21,687 nucleotides of DNA from positions 1-21,687 of the forward strand of contig CAXNAA020000395.1 of NCBI GenBank assembly GCA_964200075.2, given 5' to 3'. The notes beneath the pieces were generated by a model. The model searched no databases, was not told the DNA's origin, and saw only the letters and a list, made by a program, of their open reading frames with translations. Within the stretch, counting starts at the first letter, position 1. Each line of letters begins with the position of its first letter. Below are positions 1 to 10,000 of this stretch, in pieces. The DNA comes from Sphacelaria rigidula (taxonomy: Eukaryota > Phaeophyceae > Sphacelariales). The translations under genes and the position numbers were made by a program.

Positions 1-865
1 CCGTTTGGGGGGGGGTGCGGCGCGGTGGGGGGGGGGGGGGGGGGGGGGGGGGGGGATTTGTTTGGCGGATTTGTTTGGCGGATCTTTTCAGCGCCGTCTG
101 TAGTTCAACACGAACACGAGTGTACAGTAAGAAGACACCCTAGTTTTGTACAGCAAAAATACTGAACTAGGCACGAGAACTGCGCATGGTGAAAACGCTA
201 CCGCCGCTGCTCTAAGTAGCAAAAATACTGAAATAGGCACGAGAACTGCGCATGGTGAAAACGCTACCGCCGCTGCTCCAAGAAAAGAAGACAGGCGAGA
301 CACTCGGGAAAATAGGTCATACAGCAAAGACTTGAGGGCTAGTGTTAACGACGGGCGTACCTCCTGCCCGCCTTCCACCTCGCTGTGTTTGGTGGTGACT
401 ACACGAGCTTCGAGGGATGACTGCCACGCCACTGGCACGGATAGATGGCGCATGGTAACAGCGGGTTCCCGAAAGATCGATGGCGGATCCAGTTTGGCTA
501 ACACGAGCCACTGGATCACAATGTGTGACACGCTAGATGCCATACAACAGCCCCGTGTCGCTTTAACGTGGAATATATCCATACCCATTGTTCCTTGAGC
601 TTGAAGTGCGAAGTCTTCAAGTACTCAGTTTCGCGATCGACCCATCACTATCGGCTTGGCATGAGCCGTGGGTCGACAATTGTTGTATCAAGCCACGTAA
701 GCAAGGGGGAGGGAAGGGGGGGCGTGTGGGCACCCAAGGTCACGAAAAATTATAGATGAGTGCGAGGCCTCCTTGCACCGGCAAATATTTCCCCAAAAGC
801 GAAGAAACGAAAAGGAAACCACAGGCGAAAATTATAAAAGCTGGCGGTAATTCCACGACTATCAC
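1..865. other. Start of the last POLD3 intron (minus strand), no gene
   Basis: Holds a G-rich tract at 6-55, including an unbroken G run at about 33-55 that may mark an assembly or sequencing limit, a 66-bp tandem duplication (152-283) and a small hairpin (486-517). Open frames on both strands here follow the duplication and match no family I know. Confidence 0.5.
152..283. repeat. Two-copy tandem duplication, 66-bp unit
   Basis: Copies at 152-217 and 218-283 both carry TACTGAA, then TAGGCACGAGAACTGCGCATG, then the same GCTACCGCCGCTGCT end. Only a few bases differ, so the event is recent. The unit is 22 codons, so any frame crossing it stays open, which explains the mirrored long frames on both strands. 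Confidence 0.85.
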
Positions 866-1046
866 CTCCTCGTCGTCAGTGACCTCGACCTCCTCGTTGA
901 CCCGCTTCATGTAACCCCCTTCCATGTACGTCCTAGTCTTTGTCACGATCTTCGTTCGCTTTGTCCTCACCCCCGGCTCGCCACCACCATCACCATCTCC
1001 ATTTACCGCCGCCCCGTTCTTGGAAGTAAACTTGTCCATCGCACCG
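866..1046 (-). CDS. POLD3: POLD3 exon e (conserved TRTYMEGGY block)
   Basis: 181 nt. The acceptor AAATGTCAG follows a T-rich stretch. Entry is phase 2, so the split codon with exon d is AGC (Ser). The donor is GACGAGGAG then GTGATAG, phase 0. The product reads SGAMDKFTSKNG, then Gly/Asp spacers, then RTKRTKIVTKTRTYMEGGYMKR and VEVTDDEE. This matches the K-T-Y-L-D-x-E-G-x-I-V-T-E-K...D-S-E-E-E block that lies about 50 residues before the C-terminus of animal POLD3. The frame stays open past the donor to a stop at 740 and would add a hydrophobic tail; that tail is unlike POLD3 and is taken as intron. The terminal PIP-box exon is not in positions 1-865. Confidence 0.83.
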
Positions 1047-4000
1047 CTGACATTTGTCCATAGTAAAATAAAAGACGACGACAAAAGACGAACCGAAAAT
1101 GGCTCGATTAAATCAAGCAAGTTGCTGCAACCACATTTTTTTTTTTAGTTCATGGAACGAAACTACATAATTTAAAAAAAAAATTGCATTGACCGACCCC
1201 GGAGGACTTGATATTCGACACCCGGGTACGAGGTAGAGCTGTTTTCTTTTTGGGACAAAATTCCCACGGAAGACAGGTCCGTGAACAAAGCTTAAACGAC
1301 GCATTTCTTGTCGGGGGGAGGGGGGTGCAATACAGAGCTGCAGACACATGACCATGAGCCGAAAACACTTAGTGTTATTGCGGCATGCTAAGGTGTCAAA
1401 ATGTCAAATCTCTGGGTAGCCGACAAGAAACAACCTACGTCAACGGTGTTTGTGTGTGCTTGGGGGTGTGTGCTTGGGGGTGGGGGGGGTCATGGGTGAT
1501 ATATGCAATTCGCTACGTAAAATACTGCCAACAACAGCAGAACTTTGCTCAGGAGAACGTGCGCCCTCACCGCAACTCCAGGCAACCTGATCTAAAAAAC
1601 GAAACAGCCTGCTATTGAATTTGCCGCTTGTCGTAGCCCTGGAAAAAAATACGGAAGTCATGAAACGGTTTGGTTCTACCATGTTACTCGGAGGAAATCG
1701 ACAGCTAGCTCGCCGACGGTCTCCGACATACCCGAGTAGCAAAGCCGCTCCTGTTTGCTTCATCTTTCACGAAACCTAGAGGGGGAAACACTGGAATTTT
1801 CGGCGAATTGTTGAAAAATGATGGAAAAATGAACGACACGGATTGACCAGGCGGCTGCGACCGCCCGTAGCTCTCATCCATTCAGCTTTCTAGTTTTGTT
1901 CCGAAAATGATCCAAAACATGATCAATTGATGTAATATCAACGAGTAATCCATACCGTGGACAATAGACTACGTTGTCAACAAATGTACTGCGTACAGTA
2001 GGGGATATTTTCCTTAGCACGGTCGGACAAAATCACAGTTAATACGGGTTGACTCCCCTTGAGTGTTGAATGCGAATCGTGTACCAAAGAGACATCCAGT
2101 ATAAATCACGGACCGTAAAGCTGTTTATTCAAGGTCATACCGCACGAATCACAAACTGGAATGAATGTGTACACTTCAAGTAAATTCCAGGCAGGGCGTG
2201 ACATCCAGGCCAGACGTCAAGGGTTCGGAACCTGCTTTACTAAAAACAATATATATGTGCTATAGTTGTTTCTCGAACTCAGATAAGGGTAGCCGCCACT
2301 GTGGTTTGAAACTGTTGGCCGTGTAAAGAGTCTTGCCGGCGGGACGTCCGGGGTCGAACCCTGCTCTACCAACTTTTTTTTCAACTCGAGATTGGTTTTT
2401 CGAGCTCGGATAAGGGTAGCCGCCATTATGGTGTGAAGTTGTACGCCGTCTAAGGAGCTTCCGGGCAACACGTGACCTCCGGGCGCTTCGTCCGGGGTTC
2501 GAACTCTGCTCTAGCAACTTTTTTCTTCACTCGAGATTTGTTTTTCGAGCTCAGATGAGGGTAGCCGCCATTGTGGTACGAAGTTGTGGGCCGTGTACAA
2601 TAGTATTCCGGGCGGGACGTGACTTCCGGGCGGGTCTGTAGAGTAGTCCACCTCTAGTACACGTACAGATGCATGAGGAGCTGCAGGTTGATCCATGGAG
2701 GTTTGGATATGAACTTCGAATAATGATATTAGGTCATGATATTTTCTCTGGAGTATGCCCTTGACTGCTTGACAGTTTGTGTTCAAGGAGGTGCAAGGTT
2801 ACTTCCGATAACGAAGACTGCGTGTTTGTGAACAACACCTGTCCAAAAGTCTCCCAGCCCTAGTGAGGGAGGAAGCCCTTGGAGCAGTCTTGTGACCTTG
2901 CTCTGAGTCCAGGAGGGGTCTACAATAAACGTTTATTCAGGGATCCCGCTCGTTTCTGGCAAAGGTTTCTTTCAGCTGCGGAAAGTCTCTGCAAAAATAT
3001 TCTTGTATTGTACACAGACAGGTGTGCAGTCTGTAACGTGAGGCAGCTCGTTGAAGCTCGTTGAGCAGAGGGACGGCTACGTTGGCTGGAAGCATTGCGT
3101 GAAACTCAGGAAGAATGGCAGCGCGCACGAAAGGAGGTGGGAGCGATGCAGGCGATGAGGTGACGTTTGAATTTACTGAGCTCATGTCAGGTGGATCGCT
3201 CAAAGCACCGGAGTACGGACGGCATTTCAGCGAAGATCCTCCAGACGGTTTTCTTCAAAAATATAGGGATTCCGAAGAGAGCGTACAAGTAAGCAATAAG
3301 GGGAGGACAGTTCAGGCCGCTTTATTGACCGTGACAGAACTCGTGCCCAAGCACATTCGCGCGGGTTTATCACGTACAATACTTGACGGGTCGGTACTCT
3401 ATGATAAACATCTGAAGGAGGCACTAGGTTTGAGTAAGCCACGACCGGAAATTGCCGTTGACTGAGTTATGACTTCACTGAATTCGATTGAGACGCTGTC
3501 TTCAAGTGTCGTTGTTCAGCGTTTTGCAAATCATCATCTTTGTCAACATGGCATTGCATGATCGTGTGTCACGAACAGGCGGACAAAGGTAGCAGGAACG
3601 TGATTGTCGGTGTCTACTGTTTGTCAAACTCGCCTTCTACTTTGAGTAGTGCGGAGTTTGGGGGGGGGGGGGGGTGCTGTAGAGTAGTCCACTTCTAGTA
3701 CACGTACAGATGCATGAGGACCTGCAGGTTGGTCCATGGACGTTAGGATATGAACTTTGAATAATGATATTGGGTCATGAGATATTCTCTGGAGCATGAC
3801 CATGACTGCTTGACAGTACATGTGTTCAAGGAGGTGCAAGGTTACTTCCGATAACGAAGATTGCGTGTTCGTGAACAACAACTCTTTTGAAGTCTCCAAG
3901 CCCTAGTGAGGGAGGAAGCCCTTAGAGCAGTCTTGTGACCTTGCTCCGAGTCCAGGAGAGGCCTACGGGTCGAACCCTGCCTCACCAACTTTTCCTTCAA

Positions 4001-7000
4001 TCGAAATCTGTTTTTCAAGCTTCGACGAGGGTAGTCGTTTCAGTGGCTTGACGTTACAGGCCGCGCAAAGAGGCTTCCGGGCGGGACGTCCGAGATTCGA
4101 ACGCTGCTTCACCAGCTCTTCTTCTCAACTCCAGAATTGAAAGTCGAGCTAGATCAGACGAACCAAGGGTTCAATGTACGTACGATTCATATATCCTGTA
4201 TGAATCATGGGTGGGAAACGTGTACGTATGATCCATTTCGTATCAATGGAAGGTGAGGAACATGTGCATATGCTTCATGCTGCATGAATGGATATTGGGA
4301 AACATGTGCCTGTGGTTCACTTTGTATGAATGGAAGGCGAGAAACGTGTGCCTGTGATTCATACTGCATGAATGAAGAAGGGAAACACATGTACGCTTGA
4401 TTCACCTCGTATAAATGGAAGGTGCGAAACAGGTATCCATGATTCATGCTCACGAACGCAAGGTGGAGAACATGTAGATGAATCACGTGATTCATGTTGT
4501 ATGAATCAAAGTGGAGAGAATACGGCATGTAGCTGTGATTTATATGCCGTATCAATCGAAGGTTTCGTACTACTGTTGTCTGCTGTCCGCTTTACAGATT
4601 GTGCAGTACTGCGCTGTGCCGTGCTCGCTGTCCGCTGGCTGCAGTGGGCGCTGCCGGAGTGTTTCCGACAACTCAGGCAAACATGCGGGGACGACTCTTG
4701 GAGAACTAGTGCAGTCTAAAGCAGTCCTTGTACTGTTTCATACATTAAGACCAACCATACCGCAGAACAAAACATGAAAGGCTGGAAGGCTGTCAGTAGC
4801 TTAGCTCGGGAAAATAAACAGCTACAAGAATCACTCTAGGCGCGCAGACGCGGGTTGTGCCGTGTTGTACCTTACTGTCCGCCGACTGCGGTGTACGCTG
4901 CCCAAGTTTCCCCGAAAACTTCTGCAAACATGCGAGGACGACTCGTGCTGGTGCTGTGTTTTTCGCAAGTATTCATGATATGGCGTACAGAACGTTCAGG
5001 TCAACTGCACCACAGAACACATGAAACCACAACGGCTGTCAATAACATAGCTCGGGGGGAAAAATGGCTAGAAAAACCGTTCTGGGATCGCAGACGCGTG
5101 TGTTGTTCTACAGTTCATCTGTCACGAGTAGTGTTGTGAACTGGTTTGGTTAACCAGCTAACTGGTCGCAAATACTATAACCAGTTACAGTTTTCAGCTA
5201 AAACTGGATAACTGGCGGCGAAACCGCCCCGCGACGACTCCGCTAGCGCTGCCTGGCAAGGCAACGCAGCGGAGTCGCGTAAGCCCCCCCCGTGGTCAAT
5301 GGTCAAACGGAGGCAAGCAACAATTGAGTACGCCCCCACCCCACCCCCCGGGCTGGTGAGGAGGCCGCGCCGGAGGCCAGAAAAATACGCCATTTGGCTC
5401 CACATCTCTTCAAAATTGCGCGGTAAATTCTAGCCGCCTAGCGCCAGCAATTCGAGCACGTAATCGGTGCACAAATAAATATGTGTAACTAGGGAAAAAA
5501 GAAATATCACTGAATCTTGTGACGTGAATGAACAAAACGAAGCGGTGAGCCTGTAGTGCAGCATACATCGTGTTCCACGTATACCACCCAAGCGCCTCGA
5601 ACTACTGGTAGCACGACAACTTGGTGATGTTTTTGAGTGTGACTTCATGAGCCAGGAAAAGTCTACAGAAATCTCGACTCTTCATCATTCTTCAGTATCA
5701 CATTGACCGGCCACCACTAAACGCTCAACGCTTGATGCTGACAGAATAAAGCAAGGCGCACACAACAACGCTACGAAACGCACTCTAGCTTCACATCTCA
5801 GGTGCGTTCGATCAACAATTGGCCGTGCCCAATCTCTATTTTTTATATATATTAGAATATATTGCCTGCGATATTCGTGTCTACGTGTGAGGTCTGTGCG
5901 CTGTGCGGTCATGTACTCGCCTCTGTAACAGCGTCCCCACGGTCATTGTAGTACAATACCCCAAAAGTATCCACTTGAGTATGACACATTTGTACACAAC
6001 ACTTCGGAGTATGACATATTTGTCGGGTAAAAAAACTGGTTCAACTGGTTGCAAAGCCGATAAGGTAACCAGTTGTACCAGCTGCCTGTAACTGGTCAGT
6101 TAGACTGGCAGCCAGTTCACAACTCCAGTCACGTGATACAAAAATTGAAATAAGGTTACAAAAATTGAAATAAGGTTAATTGCATACTTGGCTCTTGAGA
6201 GGTTTGCGACCTGTAAGTTCTCATTTGCCTTCCCCGCCAGCAAAAGGCCGCGCCAACGAAGAGTTGCACCCCATAAAATGATAGGTGGGAAACAACATGT
6301 CCCAATGATTTAGATCATATGAACAGAAGGTGGTGAACATGTACGTATTATTCAAGCTCCATAGATGAAAGGTGAGAAACATGTACACTTGATCCATCTC
6401 GTATGAATGGAAAGTAGGGAGCATGTACGTATGATTCATGCTGCATGAATGGAGATTGAGAAACGTGCACTCTTTATTCATCTCGTATGAATCGAAGGTG
6501 AGAAACGTGTACGTATGATTCATGCTGCATGAGCGGAAAATAGAAACCATGTACGCTTGATTCACCTCGTGTGGATGGAAGATGCGGAAGTGTGCATATG
6601 ATTCATGCTGAAAGACAGGGAATTGGGAAACATGTATCTATGATTCACGCCATCCTAATGGAAGGTAAAATACGTGTACCTTCGACGGTGTGTTGCATGA
6701 GTTTCGAAGTGGGAATGTGCACACCCCAAGTAGTGTCGTATGATTCACGAACCGAAAATATGTACAAATCACAACTTGAGCACGAATCGTGTGATTGATC
6801 CGTCCAGATATTGAAAATGAGACGAATCACGATTTTAATCGTCCGAGCCATGGTCTATTTCAATACACGCATCAGCCTATACTGTACGCAATACACTTTT
6901 CGACAATGTCCCTTGTCCAGGGTGTGAGATAATCTAAAATAAAACGTGTTAGCCCTGCGAGCGTCCACCCGCAGACATCCGAGTCCGATATTAACTCGTC

Positions 7001-10000
7001 AAGTGAACAAGACGCCGGTTCAACAACAGATGGATACATTTCACGGTTAGGACAAATTATCACGACTCAAAATCACAAACTTCACGATGTCTTTGGCCTG
7101 ATTGCCCAAAAGGGAGAAAAAAGTTGATCGCTGGTCCAAGGGGTATCCACGCAACTTTTGCTCCATTTCACGTGTCTGGGCTGCGTGTACCTCGGTTGCA
7201 ACGCTGAAATAAAGCCTAGGGATTGCTTCGTCACAAGTCGACTCATCATACTAAAACCAAGTGATTTTCATACGAATCAATATTCGTCCGACCCTTGATA
7301 CGCTTGGGCGCCCAAAGGTTCAACAACTTGAACACTGCCGCATTCTACTGACATACAGCACGGAGTCATGGAACGTTCTCCAGAACCCGAAACTCTCCAG
7401 TACAAAAAAACGATGCTGTACTCGTCGGGTGCGGGGAAAAGAACGTTCGAGAGGAGCTGATCAAAATCCGACCAAGACAGGGAAAAAGGACGCTCGAAAG
7501 CGCGCATGGCAACTAGAAGGACTTCCACATAGAACCTCTATGACACCGTCAGAGCTACGAGCTGGGCCAGCCAGCAGTAGGTGGTTTTCTCGCTCAGGCG
7601 ACGCACGGCGTGATATTAGAAGTTGGACGCTGAAATTTTGACAGCAGCTTTTTATGATCGACATGAAGAATATCACGTGAGCAGCAGAAAAAAAAGGGAG
7701 GTTATGGGGATTTGAAAATTCAGCAAAAAAGCCCAGGAAAAAAAATGAGACGCTGCAGCTGCTCACGGGATGTATCATTTCCTTGGGTGCAGAAGGTCTT
7801 CGTGAAATTTGAGCTGAAGAGTCATCGAATTGGGTCGTGCGTGCAGCGTTTTGCGTGACGCTGCTGCACCCCTATAATTCAAGTGATGGGAGACTCCGAT
7901 TAAGGAGGTCACGATTTCGAACCCCGACAGATTATTTCTTGTTTTTCGTCCGTCGTTGAGGTTATATATTATGCAGTGCATTTTTCTTCATCTCTTTCGG
8001 TGCCGTGTGTTACCAGGTTAGTCTGGACTTCACAGTGATATGCTCACCTCGGGTTTTTTCGGGAAACTGGGAAAGCTGTGGTGTGAGCAACTTTGAGCCG
8101 CTTCAAAGCTGACCCAGCTCGTAGTAAGATACTCAACAGAATTTGTAGCAAGGCAGAATTATACCAAGGTCGCAGCTTTGTTCCAGAAAATACGTTCCAC
8201 ATTGCGGACCAATTCACGACGTATTTTAATCTGAGACCATTACAACATCCGACTCGTGCGTTGTCCTGGTGGTTTTCGTGGAATCGTCGAGCACGAATAA
8301 AAACGACCGAGGCAGAACTCGATAGGATGACAAACCAGATTCTTGCTCCTTTCAGCGATACTTTCACGAGCCAAAGTATCCCCCTCCCCTCAAGGAATTG
8401 CACAAGGATGTACATTATCACCCACTCTATTTAAGGTGTTTATTCATGACCTGATATTTGCGATAAAAGCAGGAAAGCAAGGAGTCAAGGTGGGTAAAGA
8501 TATGGTATCAGGATTGACGTTCGCGGATGAGCGCGGATGATTTTGTGGGGATTTCAGGAACAGCAGAAGGGTTACAGCAACAGATAGACAAGACACTAGA
8601 ATACACTAGGAAATGGAGAGTGACAGCGAATGTTGACGAATACGCGGTACTCGTCTGTAGCGAAGATAAGTATCATGTATAGTTCAAATGGAAGTGGGGA
8701 GATGAGGAACTTTCCATCGTGAACCAGTATATATACCTTGGCGCAGATATCTCAAAAACCTGTTCTTGGGATACACACATAAATAAAGTAACACAAGAGG
8801 GTAAGGAACAAATAGGGTGGACGTGATCTTCAGATATTCGCATCTAGACACTAGGATCAAGCGATGTATCCTGATGAACGTGATTGTACCAAAGCTGGAA
8901 TATGCAGGAGAACGATGGGAGGGGTACGTGAAGTTGGTGACGAAGTTGGAAACAGTACAGATGGCAGCAGCTAAGAAAATACTTGGGTGCTCGAAAACGA
9001 CGAGTAATACAGCATTGAGAGCAGAGTTGGGAATGTACTCGCTTAAAACAAACATAAACATGAGAAAATTGCGATGATAATATAGCGTAAAGAACATGCA
9101 GGTGAAAAGATTTCCAGCTATAGTTGATAAGGCTGTATGGAAGAAGATTATAAAAGGGTAGGCTGGATTAGGGTGGGATAGAGAAGTCGAGAGAGTATGG
9201 AAGGAGATAAGAGGAGACCAAGATGAAGTACTGTCCAGGTGAGTGCCCGGAGTACAAGACAAAAGTAAAAGGCATGATGGAAATAAGGGGAAAAGAAGCG
9301 CTCAGACGCAAAGTAGACAAACAAGAACACCTGAAAATATACGGGGGATTGAGAAAGGGGATAAAACGAAAACATATCCGCGTGGCCTAATGGACGAGGC
9401 GCAAAATTGAAGCTTCGATTTCGGGTTGGGGACCTGGACCTGCCAGAAAGAAGAAATATGTATACCAGTAGTCGAAAGGAGGAGGGGGTAGATGCACAGA
9501 ATTGCCCCTGTGGCGAAGCAATAGAGAGCAGAGGTCATAGTGGCAGAATGTGAACTGTACAAGGAGTAACGGGACGGGTTAGAGGGGTAAATGCGGGACG
9601 TGAACGCAAGTGGCATGAAATCGTTGATGCATTAGACAGTAGCGAAAAAAACGATGGCTATACTAGGGGATAGATGGTGGCCGTAGACAGCGAAACAGGA
9701 CGAGGATAGGGTAAGGCTTTTGTGTAGTGTATAGAAGAAACGTAATGGGCACCTAAATGTTGGACACGTCTCCATTAGGAGTAGAAACGGTGCTCCGTCT
9801 CAAAAGAGATGCGTGGTTAATGGTCAAACGGCTAGTGCAAGCAACAAATAAGTACCCCCCCCCCCCTCCCTCCCCTCCGGCTTGTCCTCGTTCCGCTTCA
9901 CCTCCCCATTTCCACATCCCCATGGACACCCGTGTTGGTGTTGCGAGCAACCGATATTTCAGAACAGTTTATTGATGCCGTGTCCTGCTCCCCCTTTCCT

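Larger units (their letters stand above)
2637..3966 (+). mobile_element. Short non-autonomous LTR retrotransposon (TRIM or TR-GAG type)
   Basis: Two direct repeats of about 288 bp (2637-2924, 3678-3966), roughly 90% identical by eye, flank about 750 bp. The element starts TGTAGA and the first repeat ends TCTACA, the usual TG...CA inverted ends. A perfect 5-bp target duplication GGGTC lies at 2632-2636 and 3967-3971. A run of 15 G at 3660-3674 directly before the second repeat serves as a polypurine tract and sets the plus orientation. No clear tRNA primer-binding site follows the first repeat. The interior has one 116-codon frame and no protease, reverse transcriptase or integrase. It is inserted in a tRNA-like SINE unit. 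Confidence 0.75.
2217..4145 (+). repeat. Tandem array of tRNA-like SINE units, split by an LTR element
   Basis: At least four units start with GGGTAGYCG at 2287, 2414, 2559 and 4029. Units carry a GGGCGGGACGT-type middle, a box-B-like element (GGGTCGAACCC, GGGGTTCGAAC, AGATTCGAACG), then a CTCTACCAAC end and a T run like a Pol III stop. The start GGGTAG can pair with the CTACC end like an acceptor stem. A partial unit with GGTTCGGAACC precedes them at 2217. Spacing is 127 and 145 bp; removing the LTR element and one target copy from the third interval gives 135 bp. I infer tRNA-derived SINEs; the parent tRNA was not identified. Confidence 0.65.
5129..6127. mobile_element. hAT-type non-autonomous DNA transposon (MITE), 999 bp
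   Basis: The left end TAGTGTTGTGAACTGG and the right end CCAGTTCACAACTCCA form terminal inverted repeats with two mismatches. They are flanked by an 8-bp target duplication, GTCACGAG (5121-5128) and GTCACGTG (6128-6135), identical at 7 of 8 bases and fitting the hAT preference for T at position 2 and A at position 7. Both subterminal regions (5133-5220 and 6030-6120) are packed with AACTGG/CCAGTT boxes in both orientations, as expected for transposase binding sites. No transposase frame is present. The interior holds a strong hairpin and a LINE 3' tail. Confidence 0.8.

Noticed and set aside
88-598. Long frames on both strands (166 and 150 codons)
   Set aside because: Both depend on the 66-bp duplication, which has no stops in either strand; no similarity to known proteins.
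2217-2520. Functional tRNA genes in the 2.2-2.5 kb array
   Set aside because: Box B motifs are good, but box A and the anticodon arm are not, and the units are tandem copies; tRNA-derived SINEs fit better.
4205-6730. CRISPR-like array
   Set aside because: The repeat is a contiguous 42-bp diverged minisatellite without constant repeats and unique spacers, and the DNA is eukaryotic.
8684-9262. 192-codon minus-strand frame with hydrophobic stretches
   Set aside because: Antisense of the LINE reverse-transcriptase remnant, whose plus-strand motifs are unmistakable.
9381-9450. CGTGGCCTAATGG, resembling the 5' part of tRNA-Arg
   Set aside because: The 3' half (GTTGGGGACCTGG) is better explained as LINE C-terminal coding sequence (FRVGDLDLPE), and no tRNA fold closes.
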